A stretch of DNA of 64,000 nucleotides from Pseudooceanicola sediminis (GTDB lineage: Bacteria > Pseudomonadota > Alphaproteobacteria > Rhodobacterales > Rhodobacteraceae), in NCBI RefSeq assembly GCF_003575965.1, contig NZ_QWJJ01000003.1, forward strand, positions 186,001 through 250,000, in the 5' to 3' direction. A program made the position numbers and the translations under genes. This document shows positions 45,753 through 55,721 of the stretch, in pieces (positions within the stretch are counted from its first letter, which is position 1; every line of letters begins with the position of its first letter). The notes beneath the pieces were generated by a model. That model was not told the DNA's origin and ran no database searches. It saw only the letters and a list, made by a program, of their open reading frames with translations.

Positions 45753-47699
45753 TCACAAAAGATCCGGCGCCGTCGCCTCGATCTTCAGCTGTGCGACAAT
45801 CTCGTCCAGCGTCTGCGTCCTGGTCTGCTTTTCACCAAGGCGGCGGGTGCTGACGGTGCGTTCCTCGACCTCTCGCTGACCACAGGCCAGAATATAGGGC
45901 ACCTTTCCGACGGAATGTTCGCGGACCTTGTAGTTGATCTTTTCGTTGCGCAGATCGGCCTCGGCCCGCACACCGGCGGCCTGAAGTGCGGCGACGACCT
46001 CGCGGCAATAGTCGTCCGCATCCGACACGATCGACGCCACGACCACCTGACGCGGGGCCAGCCAGACCGGCAGTTTGCCGGCATGTTCCTCGATCAGGAT
46101 GCCGATGAACCGCTCGAACGATCCGACGACGGCACGGTGCAGCATGATCGGGCGGTGCTTTTCACCATCCGGGCCGATATAATCCGCATCCAGACGTTCC
46201 GGCAGGTTGGGGTCCACCTGCAAGGTGCCGCACTGCCAGTCGCGCCCGATGGCATCGGTCAGTACGAACTCCAGCTTGGGCCCATAGAACGCACCTTCGC
46301 CGGGGTTCAGGGTATAGTCATAACCCGCCGCCTTGCAGGCATTGCCAAGGGCGGCTTCGACCTGATCCCAGCTTTCTTCGGTCCCGACGCGCTTTTCCGG
46401 CCGCGTCGACAACTTCACGCTCCAGCTGGCAAATCCGAGGTCGGAATAGATTTTCGCCAGGAATTCGATGAACTTCTTCGATTCCGCCTCGATCTGATCG
46501 AAGGTGCAGAAGATATGCGCATCGTCCTGCGTGAACCCGCGCACGCGCATGATGCCATGCAGCGCGCCCGACGGCTCGTACCGCGCGCAGGATCCGAACT
46601 CGGCCATGCGCAGGGGCAGGTCGCGATAGGATTTCATGCCGTGGTTGAAGATCTGAACGTGGCAGGGGCAGTTCATCGGCTTCAGCGCGTTGATGGTCTT
46701 TTCGCGCGCGTGATCCTCGTCCACCTCGACGATGAACATGTTTTCCTGATAGTTGCCCCAGTGGCCCGAAGCCTCCCACAACTTGCGGTTCACGACCTGC
46801 GGTGTGTTCACCTCGACATAGCCATCGCGGCGCTGCTGGCGGCGCATGTAATCCTGCAACGTCGTGTAGATCGTCCAGCCGTTCGGATGCCAGAAGACCT
46901 GACCGGGGGCCTCTTCCTGCATGTGAAACAGGTCCATCTCGCGGCCCAGGCGGCGGTGGTCGCGCTTGGCGGCCTCTTCCAGCATGGTCAGGTACGCCTT
47001 CAGCTTTTCCTTGCCTGTGAAGGCGACGCCGTAGATGCGTTGCAGCATCGCACGGTCGCTGTCGCCGCGCCAATAGGCCCCGGCCACGGACATCAGCTTG
47101 AACGCATCGGCGGGCACCTGGCCCGTGTGCTGAAGGTGCGGACCACGGCACAGATCCTGCCAATCGCCGTGCCAGTACATGCGCAGCGGCTCATCCCCGG
47201 GGATCGAATTGATCAGCTCGACCTTGTAGGGTTCGCCGCGATCCTCGTAGTACTTGATGGCGACGTCGCGCTCCCAGACCTCGGTGCGGACCGGGTCGCG
47301 AAGATTGATGATCTCTTTCATCTTCTTCTCGATCTCGCCCAGATCCTCGGGTGTGAACGGCTCGGCACGGTCGAAATCGTAATACCAGCCGTCCTTGATC
47401 ACCGGGCCGATGGTGACCTTCACGTCCGGCCACAGCTCCTGAACAGCGCGCGCCATGATGTGTGCAAGGTCGTGGCGCACCAGCTCGTTCGCCGGCGCCT
47501 CGTCCTTCATCGTGTTGATCGCAATCTGCGAATCAGCGGTGATCGGCCATTGCAGATCCCAGTGCTGATCATTGATCGTCGCGCTGATCGCCTTCTTGGC
47601 AAGCGACGTCGAAATGTCTGCCGCCACGTCAGCCGCCGTGACACCACTGTCGTAGCTGCGTGCATTGCCATCAGGAAAGGTGAGGGTGATCTGGGACAT
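45753..47699 (-). CDS. thrS: Threonyl-tRNA synthetase
   Basis: A 648-residue class II synthetase. N-terminal TGS domain ([15 protein letters not shown]), second additional domain with the editing motif [14 protein letters not shown], then the catalytic core: [42 protein letters not shown] (motif 2) and [20 protein letters not shown] (motif 3). A C-terminal anticodon domain ([18 protein letters not shown]) ends it. ATG 47699 has GAGGAGG upstream. All parts are complete. Confidence 0.97.
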   Translation of the reverse strand: MSQITLTFPDGNARSYDSGVTAADVAADISTSLAKKAISATINDQHWDLQWPITADSQIAINTMKDEAPANELVRHDLAHIMARAVQELWPDVKVTIGPVIKDGWYYDFDRAEPFTPEDLGEIEKKMKEIINLRDPVRTEVWERDVAIKYYEDRGEPYKVELINSIPGDEPLRMYWHGDWQDLCRGPHLQHTGQVPADAFKLMSVAGAYWRGDSDRAMLQRIYGVAFTGKEKLKAYLTMLEEAAKRDHRRLGREMDLFHMQEEAPGQVFWHPNGWTIYTTLQDYMRRQQRRDGYVEVNTPQVVNRKLWEASGHWGNYQENMFIVEVDEDHAREKTINALKPMNCPCHVQIFNHGMKSYRDLPLRMAEFGSCARYEPSGALHGIMRVRGFTQDDAHIFCTFDQIEAESKKFIEFLAKIYSDLGFASWSVKLSTRPEKRVGTEESWDQVEAALGNACKAAGYDYTLNPGEGAFYGPKLEFVLTDAIGRDWQCGTLQVDPNLPERLDADYIGPDGEKHRPIMLHRAVVGSFERFIGILIEEHAGKLPVWLAPRQVVVASIVSDADDYCREVVAALQAAGVRAEADLRNEKINYKVREHSVGKVPYILACGQREVEERTVSTRRLGEKQTRTQTLDEIVAQLKIEATAPDLL

Positions 47700-47804
47700 G
47701 TCTGTCCTCCTCGTCGGTTTGGCGCCCACGGAACGCCCGGTTGCGGGTTATTGTGACTGTCGCTAATTGGAACACGGTGTTTAACAAGTCAAGGCGATGT
47801 GCCC

Positions 47805-49076
47805 ATGTCCCCAGCCCCGAAATCCGCCACCGATGGGTCGGCCTTTGCGCGCATTGCCGGGGCTGAAGATCTGTCGCCAAAGGAAAGCCGCAACGGGCTG
47901 CGTATCATCGCGGCACTGACGATGTCCAAGATCGGCGATGGCCTGATCGACCCCAAGCTGGTGCTCAGCTGGTTGCTGACCGCGCTCGGAGCGCCCGCAT
48001 ATTTCATCGGCGCGCTGGTTCCGATCCGCGAGGCCGGTGCGCTGCTGCCGCAATTGGTGCTGGCCGGGCGTCTGGGCCGGATGAAGCAACGTAAATGGAT
48101 GTGGGTGGCAGGGTCTGCGGTTCAGGGCATCGCGGCACTGGTCATTGCCCTGTCCGGTCTGGTGCTGGACGGGTGGCTGGCGGGGCTTGCGGTCTGTGCC
48201 GCCCTGGCGGTGCTGGCGATTGCGCGGTCGGCCTGTTCGGTCTCGTTCAAGGAGGTGCTGGGCAAGAGCGTGTCCAAGCACCGGCGCGGCGCGGTGACGG
48301 GCTTTGCCGGATCCACCGCCTCGGCGGCGGTCGTTGTCTTTGCCCTGTTGCTGATCTTTGGCGTGCTGACCAGCCAGACCGCGGTCGTCGCGGCAATTGC
48401 ATTGGCCGGTGCGCTCTGGGGGGCCGCCGCCATCTTCTTTGCCACGCTGAAGGAGGGGGACAGCCGCCGCTATGGCGGAAATGCCTCGGAGTTTCGCCGC
48501 TTGCTGCACGAAGACTGGTACCTGCGTCGGTTCATCCTCGTGCGCGGTCTGCTGGTGTCGACGGCGCTTGCACCGCCCTACCTCGTGGTCTTGGCGGCGC
48601 CGCAGGGCGGGGCGGTTCTGGGCCAGCTCGGCGCGCTTGTGCTGGCCTCGGCACTGGCCTCTTTCGTGTCGTCCTATATCTGGGGGCGGCTGTCGGACTG
48701 GTCGTCGCGCCGTGTGCTGTTCCTGTCGGGGGCGGTCGGGGCCATGTCGATCGCGGCGATGATCGTCGCGGCGCGGCTGGGTCTGGTTGAACGGGTCGTC
48801 TGGATCGCACCGGCGTTGTTGTTCGTGCTGATGATCGCCTATCACGGGGTGCGGCAGGCGCGCTCGACATACCTGGTCGACCTGGCGCCAAGGGATTTTC
48901 GCGGGGCCTATGCGGCCGTGGCCAACACGCTGATCGGGACAATCCTTCTGGTCGCCGGCGTGTTCGGCGGCGCGCTGTCGTTCGTCGGTCCCGAGGCCGC
49001 GCTGGTCGGCTTCGCGGTGATGTCGCTCTTTGGTGCTGGCCTGGCCATGACCCTGAAAGAGGTCGAAAAACGCTAG
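47805..49076 (+). CDS. Major facilitator superfamily transporter
   Basis: A 423-residue protein with 11-12 TM segments. The MFS loop 2-3 motif is loosely present (LVLAGRLGRMKQRKWMWV). Signature segments such as SACSVSFKEVLGKSVSKHRRGAVTGFAGSTAS recall the DUF-like MFS group that is common in Rhodobacterales. Substrate unknown. ATG 47805 follows AAGGCG; a GTG six bases earlier is an alternative. It diverges from thrS by 105 bp. Confidence 0.8.
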   Translation: MSPAPKSATDGSAFARIAGAEDLSPKESRNGLRIIAALTMSKIGDGLIDPKLVLSWLLTALGAPAYFIGALVPIREAGALLPQLVLAGRLGRMKQRKWMWVAGSAVQGIAALVIALSGLVLDGWLAGLAVCAALAVLAIARSACSVSFKEVLGKSVSKHRRGAVTGFAGSTASAAVVVFALLLIFGVLTSQTAVVAAIALAGALWGAAAIFFATLKEGDSRRYGGNASEFRRLLHEDWYLRRFILVRGLLVSTALAPPYLVVLAAPQGGAVLGQLGALVLASALASFVSSYIWGRLSDWSSRRVLFLSGAVGAMSIAAMIVAARLGLVERVVWIAPALLFVLMIAYHGVRQARSTYLVDLAPRDFRGAYAAVANTLIGTILLVAGVFGGALSFVGPEAALVGFAVMSLFGAGLAMTLKEVEKR

Positions 49077-49099
49077 GCCCGCCGCGCCCCGTTTTGCAA

Positions 49100-49193
49100 C
49101 CATGCCGCGGGGGGACCATGCCGTGTGGGGCCATGACGTGTGGGGACCATGCCGTGTGGGGCCATGACGTGCGGGGGCCATGACGTGCGGGGG
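49100..49193. repeat. Intergenic tandem repeat, six units of 15-16 bp
   Basis: Units start at 49100, 49116, 49131, 49147, 49162 and 49178, with consensus CCATGMCGTGTGGGG(A/G). Adjacent units alternate between CCATGCCG and CCATGACG, giving a 31-bp higher-order period in the middle. The array lies between the MFS gene stop and the hydrolase start, and ATG appears in every unit. No credible gene uses these ATGs. Confidence 0.9.
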
Positions 49194-49259
49194 CATGTGT
49201 TGCGCCGTTTTCCCGCCCGTGCGAACAAGGGCGCGAACCAGGCGGAAAGGGCAGTTCAG

Positions 49260-50036
49260 ATGGCAGATGCGCAACGGATCGACACACCCAGGGGCCGTAC
49301 CCTGGCCTACCATCTGACCCCGGCCGCCCCGCAAACCCAGGCCGGCACCTCCGAGCGGCCCGGCGTCGTCTTTCTGGGCGGTTTCAAATCCGACATGGGC
49401 GGCACCAAGGCGGTCTTTCTCGAGGAGTGGTGCGCGGCGCAGGGCCTGGCATTCTTGCGCTTTGATTATTCAGGACACGGCGAAAGCTCGGGGGCGTTTG
49501 TCGACGGCTGTATCGGGAATTGGGCCGAGGACGCCGAATTCGCCATATCGCACTTGACCCAAGGCCCGCAGATCCTTGTCGGTTCGTCGATGGGGGGATG
49601 GATTTCCCTGCTGATGACCCGCCGTCTTTGCGATCGTGTCGCGGGGCTTGTCACCATCGCTGCCGCCCCGGATTTTACCGAAGACAGCATGTGGGCGGGC
49701 TTCGATCAGGCACAGCGGCAGGCCCTCGAGATGGTGCAACAGGTTGCGCTGCCGTCGGACTATGGCGAGCCCTACATCATCACGCGGCGGCTGATCGAGG
49801 ACGGGCGCGATCACCTGGTTCTGCGTGATCCCGTCCCGCTGCCCTTTCCCACGCGCTTTTTGCATGGCACAGCGGACGCCGATGTCGACCTATCGGTCGC
49901 GCTGCGCCTGATGGAACGCGCAACCGGCGACGATATCCAGTTGAAACTGGTCAAGAATGCCGACCACCGCTTTTCGACACCCGAATGCCTGGCCCTGATC
50001 GGCGTCGCGATACAAGAGGTTCTGGCCGCGATCTGA
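49260..50036 (+). CDS. Alpha/beta hydrolase
   Basis: A 258-residue serine hydrolase. The nucleophile elbow is ILVGSSMGGW (Ser about 107). An oxyanion region FLGGFKSDMGG with LRFDYSGHGES precedes it. The acid is probably the Asp in FLHGTADADVD, and the His is in KNADHRFS. Substrate unknown; carboxylesterase or short acyl hydrolase are options. ATG 49260 follows AAAGGG. Convergent with pcs. Confidence 0.88.
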   Translation: MADAQRIDTPRGRTLAYHLTPAAPQTQAGTSERPGVVFLGGFKSDMGGTKAVFLEEWCAAQGLAFLRFDYSGHGESSGAFVDGCIGNWAEDAEFAISHLTQGPQILVGSSMGGWISLLMTRRLCDRVAGLVTIAAAPDFTEDSMWAGFDQAQRQALEMVQQVALPSDYGEPYIITRRLIEDGRDHLVLRDPVPLPFPTRFLHGTADADVDLSVALRLMERATGDDIQLKLVKNADHRFSTPECLALIGVAIQEVLAAI

Positions 50037-50044
50037 CGGGGCCG

Positions 50045-50740
50045 TCAGCGCTTTTTCGGCACGATCTGCTGGGCGATACCGACGAACAGCAGATACAGGC
50101 TGACAAGGATCAGAACGCCTTCGATCCAGTCCGGCATCACGAAATTGCGCAAGGTGGCGTACAGCGCGATGACAACCCACAGTGCGGCCATCGGCAACGA
50201 CAGCTTGCGCCAGCGCATCGTGCGCACCGGGTGGATGAATTTCAGTGGCACGAACATCGCGATGGTCAGCAGGGCGATGACGGCGACCATGGTGCCAGGG
50301 CGTGGTTCGACCGCGAAAAACACCAGCACCACCATGTTCCAGCAGCCGGGAAACCCCGAAAATGAATTGTCGGCGGTCTTCATCCGAGTATCTGCGAAAT
50401 ACAGCGACGAGGCAAAGGCGATCAGCAGCACCCCGAACCAGCCCGTCCAGCCCGGCAGCAGGCCCGACTGGTACAGCGCAAAGGCGGGGATAAAGACATA
50501 GGTCAGGTAGTCGATGATCAGGTCCAGCAGCACGCCGTCGATCTGCGCGGCATATCGCTTGACCTCGTAGCGACGGGCCAGCGGGCCATCGATCCCGTCG
50601 ACGGCAAAGGCCACGACCAGCCACAGGTACATGTTCTCCCATGCGGAATTGGCGGCGGCGATGATCGCCAGCATGGAGAAAATGGCACCCGTTGCAGTCA
50701 GGATGTGGACGGAAAAGGCGCGGGCTGTGTTTGGAGTCAT
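50045..50740 (-). CDS. pcs: Phosphatidylcholine synthase
   Basis: A 231-residue CDP-alcohol phosphotransferase with eight TM segments. The catalytic motif is DGIDGPLARRYEVKRYAAQIDG...D (DGx2ARx(n)Gx3D). The sequence SVHILTATGAIFSMLAIIAA and VDGIDGPLARR are typical of bacterial Pcs, which condenses choline with CDP-diacylglycerol in one step. It fits the phosphatidylcholine-rich membranes of many alphaproteobacteria. ATG 50740; ribosome site weak. Confidence 0.93.
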   Translation of the reverse strand: MTPNTARAFSVHILTATGAIFSMLAIIAAANSAWENMYLWLVVAFAVDGIDGPLARRYEVKRYAAQIDGVLLDLIIDYLTYVFIPAFALYQSGLLPGWTGWFGVLLIAFASSLYFADTRMKTADNSFSGFPGCWNMVVLVFFAVEPRPGTMVAVIALLTIAMFVPLKFIHPVRTMRWRKLSLPMAALWVVIALYATLRNFVMPDWIEGVLILVSLYLLFVGIAQQIVPKKR

Positions 50741-50779
50741 GTGCTGATCTACACACAGCCACCGGGGGCGTGCAAGTTC

Positions 50780-51703
50780 TCAACCACGGGGATGCGCCTT
50801 TCGGTAGACATCCATCAGCCGAGCGGAGTCCACTGCTGTGTACGCTTGCGTCGTCGACAGGCTGGCATGGCCCAGCAATTCCTGTATCGCACGCAGGTCG
50901 CCACCCGCATTCAGCAGGTGTGTCGCAAAGGAATGGCGCAGGGCATGTGGCGTGGCCGATGCGGGCAGCCCCATCTGTGCACGTGCCTGGGCCATGGCCG
51001 TCTGGATGCTGCGCGGCGACAGTGCGCCACCCTTTATGGCGCGAAACAGCGGCGCCCCGGATTCGAGCGGATAGGGGCACAGCGCGACATAGTGCGTCAC
51101 GGCGTCGCGGGCCGGGGCGATCACCGGCACGATCCGTTCCTTGCCGCCCTTGCCCAGGATGCGCAGGCTGGGTCCGATCGGCATGTCGTCGCCCCGCAAC
51201 GACAGCGCCTCGGAAATCCGCAGCCCGCAGCCGTACAGCAGCATCACGACAGCCGTATCGCGCGCCGACACCCACTGACGCGCGTCCTGTTCCCCGACCT
51301 GCACCATCATCTGTGCGGCATCTGCCTCGGGCAGGGGGCGGGGCAGCTTGCGTTGATATTTCGGCGTGCGCGCAGACAGTACGGCGGTCGGGTCGAACCC
51401 CTCACGCTCGGCCAGCCAGCGATAGAAACTCTTGACCGCAGACAGCTTGCGCGCCAGGGATCGTGGTCCGATACCGCTGGCCCGCATCTGCGCCATCCAG
51501 CTGCGCATATCGCTGACGCCAATCTGCGCCAGCGGCCCCAGTCCCTGCGCCTCGCCCTTGTGCAGGGCGACAAAGCTCAGAAACTCCGTCAGATCGCCGC
51601 GATAGGCCTCGACAGTGGCATTGGCATGGCCAAGTAGCGCCTTCTGGCCCTCCAGCCAGCTTTGCAACGCGTCACGCGCGGCGGCAGAGATCATCAGGCT
51701 CAT
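50780..51703 (-). CDS. xerC: Tyrosine recombinase XerC
   Basis: A 307-residue recombinase acting at dif to resolve chromosome dimers. Core-binding N-domain (SFYRWLAEREGFDPT). Catalytic residues: Arg in GCGLRISEAL, Lys in GKGGKER, His-x2-Arg in HALRHSFATHLL, His in LGHASLSTTQAY and the Tyr nucleophile in the same segment. It follows DUF484 by 24 bases, an arrangement shared with enterobacteria. GGGAGG precedes ATG 51703. Confidence 0.95.
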   Translation of the reverse strand: MSLMISAAARDALQSWLEGQKALLGHANATVEAYRGDLTEFLSFVALHKGEAQGLGPLAQIGVSDMRSWMAQMRASGIGPRSLARKLSAVKSFYRWLAEREGFDPTAVLSARTPKYQRKLPRPLPEADAAQMMVQVGEQDARQWVSARDTAVVMLLYGCGLRISEALSLRGDDMPIGPSLRILGKGGKERIVPVIAPARDAVTHYVALCPYPLESGAPLFRAIKGGALSPRSIQTAMAQARAQMGLPASATPHALRHSFATHLLNAGGDLRAIQELLGHASLSTTQAYTAVDSARLMDVYRKAHPRG

Positions 51704-51727
51704 GCCGGACCTCCCATGCGCCGGTGA

Positions 51728-52447
51728 TCATGACAGCCAGCGCCGCATCGTCCGTTCGAACACGCCGGCGAAAAAGGCCAGCAGGTCGGTGCCGTGCTGC
51801 GGAATGAACTGTTGCGGATCTTCGGAGCCCAGCAACAACATGCCGGGCAAACGACCAGCCCCGAAATCCAGCCGCAGACAGGCTTCCGACTGAATCCAGT
51901 CGGCCTTGCCGCCATAGAGGAACTCGGGGGCCTCCTCGACCTGGCGCAGGATCACCTGACGCGCGGGCGAGGTGCGATGGCCGTCAAAGTACGCGGCGAC
52001 AAAGCCCGGCTCGACCACGCGCAGAACATCGCCCAGACGTTGGACGGTCGGGTCGTCTTCTTCCTGCGCGGTTTCCAGCACCAGGTGCATGGCATCCACG
52101 CCCATCGTATCTGCCACTTCGCCGCCGAGATCTTTCAGGAACGTCTCGAAATCGACCGGGTCCATCAGGCGCAGGATCGCGCGGTGGATCTGGTTGGTGC
52201 CGGCAAGGTTCTCGTAGGCGGCGGCGATGACGGTGCGGTGCGTATCCTCCAGCCGGTCCAGGCGGTCTTCCAGGCGCACCATGGCGATGCCCCGCAGATC
52301 GACGATATTGCCGCCCTTGGCCTTGTCGTTGGCCGTGATCAGCGCCTGCATCACGTCCTTGTCGTCCAGGATCACATCCGGGTACGCCAGGATGCTGTCG
52401 CGCAGTACGGCCCCCAGTTCGGGGTCGATCTCAGGCTTGCTGCTCAT
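51728..52447 (-). CDS. DUF484 family protein
   Basis: A 239-residue protein with a predicted coiled coil at about 45-75 and a GAF-like C-terminal region (VADTMGVDAMHLVLETA... GMLLLGSEDPQQFIPQHGTDLLAFFAGVFERTMRRWL), as in the DUF484 family. No function is established; its constant place before xerC suggests a link to recombination or division. ATG 52447 follows GAGG. Its leader contains a large inverted repeat (52483-52550). Confidence 0.9.
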   Translation of the reverse strand: MSSKPEIDPELGAVLRDSILAYPDVILDDKDVMQALITANDKAKGGNIVDLRGIAMVRLEDRLDRLEDTHRTVIAAAYENLAGTNQIHRAILRLMDPVDFETFLKDLGGEVADTMGVDAMHLVLETAQEEDDPTVQRLGDVLRVVEPGFVAAYFDGHRTSPARQVILRQVEEAPEFLYGGKADWIQSEACLRLDFGAGRLPGMLLLGSEDPQQFIPQHGTDLLAFFAGVFERTMRRWLS

Positions 52448-52482
52448 GACCAGCCTCATCTTGTTTTCTGAAAACTATCAGA

Positions 52483-52550
52483 AGATCCCGGCAAGTTCGC
52501 GGTCTTTTTGGCCGCGTCATGCCTTTGTTGCTTTTTTGTTGCCGGGATCT
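52483..52550 (-). promoter_or_regulatory. Long inverted repeat in the DUF484-xerC leader
   Basis: AGATCCCGGCAA (52483-52494) and TTGCCGGGATCT (52539-52550) form a perfect 12-bp stem with a 44-base loop. Inside the loop a second stem CGCGG/CCGCG encloses a nine-base loop. It lies between the transaldolase stop (32 bases away) and DUF484 (36 bases away). It could be a read-through-controlling structure for the downstream pair. Confidence 0.65.
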
Positions 52551-52581
52551 GGTCTCTTGCCTGTCTGTGCGGGGGGCCGCT

Positions 52582-53235
52582 TTACAGGATCTTGATGCCC
52601 GCCGCCTTGATGTCCGCCAGAAAGGCGTCGAGGCCCTTGTCGGTCAGCGGGTGGGTGACAAGCCCCTTGATCACGGCGGGCGGAGCGGTGATCACATCTG
52701 CCCCGATGCGCGCGCAATCCAGCACGTGGTTGGCCGAGCGGATCGACGCGGCCAGGATCTGCGTCTCGAAGCCATAGTTGTCGTAGATGACGCGAATGTC
52801 CTCGATCAGCTCCATCCCGTCCATGTGGATGTCATCCAGACGGCCGATGAACGGGCTGATGAAGGTCGCGCCCGCCTTGGCCGCCAGCAGCGCCTGGTTG
52901 GCCGAAAAGCAAAGGGTCACGTTGACCATCGCGCCATCGTCGCTCAGCACCTTGCAGGCCTTCAGACCGTCCCAGGTCAGCGGCACCTTGACGGCGATGT
53001 TCTCGGCGATTTCCAGCAGCTTTCGGCCTTCCGCGATCATCGTGTCGGCGTCCGTCGCGGTGACTTCGGCCGAAACCGGACCGTCGACCAGATCACAGAT
53101 CTCCTTGGTGACTTCCAGGATGTCGCGGCCCGACTTCTTGATCAGCGACGGGTTGGTGGTGACGCCATCGACCATGCCGAGGGCATGGAGTTCGGCAATC
53201 GCGGGGATGTCGGCGGTGTCTACGAAGAACTTCAT
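52582..53235 (-). CDS. Transaldolase / fructose-6-phosphate aldolase family
   Basis: A 217-residue TIM-barrel enzyme of the small (type 4/5) transaldolase group. [28 protein letters not shown], and the Schiff-base Lys83 in [10 protein letters not shown], then [26 protein letters not shown]. Such short proteins act as transaldolase in the pentose phosphate pathway or as fructose-6-phosphate aldolase; sequence alone does not decide. ATG 53235 has GAGG. Confidence 0.92.
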   Translation of the reverse strand: MKFFVDTADIPAIAELHALGMVDGVTTNPSLIKKSGRDILEVTKEICDLVDGPVSAEVTATDADTMIAEGRKLLEIAENIAVKVPLTWDGLKACKVLSDDGAMVNVTLCFSANQALLAAKAGATFISPFIGRLDDIHMDGMELIEDIRVIYDNYGFETQILAASIRSANHVLDCARIGADVITAPPAVIKGLVTHPLTDKGLDAFLADIKAAGIKIL

Positions 53236-53329
53236 CTGGAACCTCATCGGGGGATTGGTTATCTGTTGCTCCGGCTTTACCCGATAGAGGGGCTCACCGA
53301 AACCCCATTCGCCGCAACCGGAGACCGGA

Positions 53330-55528
53330 TTGGCTGATCGCCCGACATTTTTTCCCGAAGGCACGCTCGTATCGGTGCTGACCACGCAGCCACTGGACAG
53401 GACGCTTGATTACCGCGCCCCCGAAGGCGGTGTGGACGACGGGGCCTATGTCATGGTCCCGCTTGGCCCGCGGCAGGTGATTGGTGTGGTCTGGGGCGTG
53501 GGGCAGGGCGGTTTCGATTTGTCCAAGGCCCGCGCAATCAACAAGGTGCTGCCCGTCGCTCCGATGCGCCAGGAAATGCGCGACTTCCTGCTGCGCGCCG
53601 GCGACTACACCCTGACCCCGATGGCCGCGATGCTGCGCCTTGCCACCCGCGCGCCGGGCCTGACCGACCAGCCCTCGATGCAAAAGGTCTATCGTCTGGG
53701 AGAAGAGACGCCGGACCGCATGACCGACGCCCGCACCCGCGTCATCGCGGTGCTGGAGGAATTCGGCGGGCTGTCGTTCACCCTCAAGGAACTGGCCGAC
53801 AACGCCGGTGTCAGCGCCTCTGTCATCAAGGGCCTCGTCGCGCAGCAGGTCGTGCTGGAGGAAAACACGCCCCGCGATCTGCCCTATCCGCGCCTTGATC
53901 CCGACCTGCCCGGCAAACCCCTGACCGCGTCGCAATCCAGCGCCGCTGCGATCCTGCGCAAGGGCATCCGGTCCGGTGATTACGCCACGACCCTGCTGCG
54001 CGGCGTCACCGGATCGGGCAAGACCGAAGTCTATCTTGAGGCGGTGGCGGCCTGCCTCGCCAAGGGCCGTCAGGCGCTGGTGCTGCTGCCCGAAATCGCT
54101 CTGTCGGCGGAATTCCTGACGCGGGTCGAAAAGCGGTTCGGCGCCCGCGCGGCCGAATGGCACTCCGGCGTGACCATGACCGAACGCCGCCGCGCCTGGA
54201 AGATGGTGGGCGAGGGCGGTGCGCAACTGGTCGTGGGTGCGCGTTCGGCGCTGTTCCTGCCGTTCCGTGACCTCGGCCTGATCGTCGTGGACGAGGAACA
54301 CGACAGTTCCTACAAGCAGGAAGACGGCGTGCACTACAACGCGCGTGACATGGCGGTGCTGCGCGCCTCGATCGTGGGCGCGCAGGTCGTTCTGGCCTCG
54401 GCCACGCCCAGTTTGGAGAGTTGGGTCAACGCGCAGGCCGGCAAGTATCAGCGGATCGACATGACCGACCGTTTCGGGGCGGCCGTGCTGCCCGACATGC
54501 AGGCCCTGGACATGCGGCAAGAGGAAATGGCCTCGGGCCAGTGGATCTCGCCCAGCCTGAAAGCCGCCGTCGACGCCCGGATCGCGGCGGGCGAACAGGC
54601 GCTTCTGTTCCTCAACCGCCGTGGCTATGCGCCCGTGACCATCTGCCGGGCCTGCGGCGACCAGATCGAATGCCCCCATTGTGACGCTCGCATGGTCGAA
54701 CACCGCTTTCTCAAACGTCTGATGTGCCATCAGTGCGGAGAAAGCATTCCCCTCCCCGAGGCCTGCCCGAAATGCGAGGTGGTGGGCAAGCTCTCGGCCG
54801 TCGGCCCCGGCGTCGAACGCCTGACCGAGGAAGCAACGACGCTGTTCCCCGACGCCCGCATCGCCACCTTGTCCTCCGACCTCTTCGCATCATCCCGCGC
54901 GCTGAAACAGGCGGTCGAGACGATTGCCAATGGCGGCGCGGACATCGTCGTCGGCACGCAACTGGTGGCCAAGGGGCACAACTTTCCCCTGCTGACGCTG
55001 GTCGGGGTGATCGACGCCGACCTGGGCCTGCACGGCAGCGACATGCGCGCGGCGGAAAAGACCTTTCAGCTGATGCGCCAGGTCGCAGGGCGGGCCGGGC
55101 GCGCAGATCGTCCGGGCGAGGCGCTTTTGCAAACCTACCAGCCCGAACACCCCGTCATCCGAGCGATCCTGTCGGGCGAAGAGGAAGAATTCTGGAACGC
55201 CGAGGCCGAAAGCCGCGCGCAGGCCGGGATGCCGCCTTTTGGCCGCATGGCAGGCATCATCCTGTCGGCGGAAAAGCCTGAAATCGCCTTTGCCGCCGGG
55301 GCTGACCTCGCGCGCAACGATGGCCCTTTGCGCCGCGCGGGGGCCGTCGTCTATGGTCCCGCCGCCGCGCCGATCGCGCGCATCCGGGGCTGGCACCGCG
55401 TGCGCCTGCTGGTCAAGGCGCCAAAGGGCGCGCCGCTGCAACGCGCCGTATCGGATTGGGTCAATGGCGTGCGCCTGCCGAAAAACCTGCGCCTCGCCAT
55501 AGATATCGACCCGCAGAGCTTTTACTGA
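53330..55528 (+). CDS. priA: Primosomal replication protein N' (PriA helicase)
   Basis: A 732-residue 3'-5' helicase that restarts stalled forks. N-terminal 3'BD ([19 protein letters not shown]), Walker [14 protein letters not shown] near residue 230, [10 protein letters not shown] box, zinc cysteines [17 protein letters not shown] and [18 protein letters not shown], and [34 protein letters not shown]. The start is TTG 53330, six bases after GGAG; it gives the expected N-terminus and no better ATG exists. Confidence 0.95.
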   Translation: MADRPTFFPEGTLVSVLTTQPLDRTLDYRAPEGGVDDGAYVMVPLGPRQVIGVVWGVGQGGFDLSKARAINKVLPVAPMRQEMRDFLLRAGDYTLTPMAAMLRLATRAPGLTDQPSMQKVYRLGEETPDRMTDARTRVIAVLEEFGGLSFTLKELADNAGVSASVIKGLVAQQVVLEENTPRDLPYPRLDPDLPGKPLTASQSSAAAILRKGIRSGDYATTLLRGVTGSGKTEVYLEAVAACLAKGRQALVLLPEIALSAEFLTRVEKRFGARAAEWHSGVTMTERRRAWKMVGEGGAQLVVGARSALFLPFRDLGLIVVDEEHDSSYKQEDGVHYNARDMAVLRASIVGAQVVLASATPSLESWVNAQAGKYQRIDMTDRFGAAVLPDMQALDMRQEEMASGQWISPSLKAAVDARIAAGEQALLFLNRRGYAPVTICRACGDQIECPHCDARMVEHRFLKRLMCHQCGESIPLPEACPKCEVVGKLSAVGPGVERLTEEATTLFPDARIATLSSDLFASSRALKQAVETIANGGADIVVGTQLVAKGHNFPLLTLVGVIDADLGLHGSDMRAAEKTFQLMRQVAGRAGRADRPGEALLQTYQPEHPVIRAILSGEEEEFWNAEAESRAQAGMPPFGRMAGIILSAEKPEIAFAAGADLARNDGPLRRAGAVVYGPAAAPIARIRGWHRVRLLVKAPKGAPLQRAVSDWVNGVRLPKNLRLAIDIDPQSFY

Positions 55529-55557
55529 CGGCCCCAGAGGCCGGCACACCCCACCCC

Positions 55558-55591
55558 TTGCATACCCCGCCGCCTTGCTTACCCCGCCGCC
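55558..55591. repeat. Two-copy 17-bp tandem duplication after priA
   Basis: TTGCATACCCCGCCGCC followed directly by TTGCTTACCCCGCCGCC (one mismatch), in the 193-bp gap before prmA. The remainder of the gap shows no gene. Confidence 0.75.
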
Positions 55592-55721
55592 CGGCACTTC
55601 GGCGCGCTCGCCCGTCCACTCTGCCGTCTGGCAGGACGCCCAGCTTGACGCCGCACGCGCTTGCGACTACCCCCGCCGCAACCTGCAATCATTGACTCAG
55701 ACACCCTTCGCGAGGATCGCC

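Noticed and set aside
45523-45756. Possible 77-residue protein on the minus strand after thrS
   Set aside because: It starts inside the thrS stop region and runs through the strong terminator at 45702-45728, without a ribosome site.
45513-47756. A 747-codon open frame opposite thrS
   Set aside because: It covers thrS, its terminator and its start exactly on the other strand and has no family resemblance.
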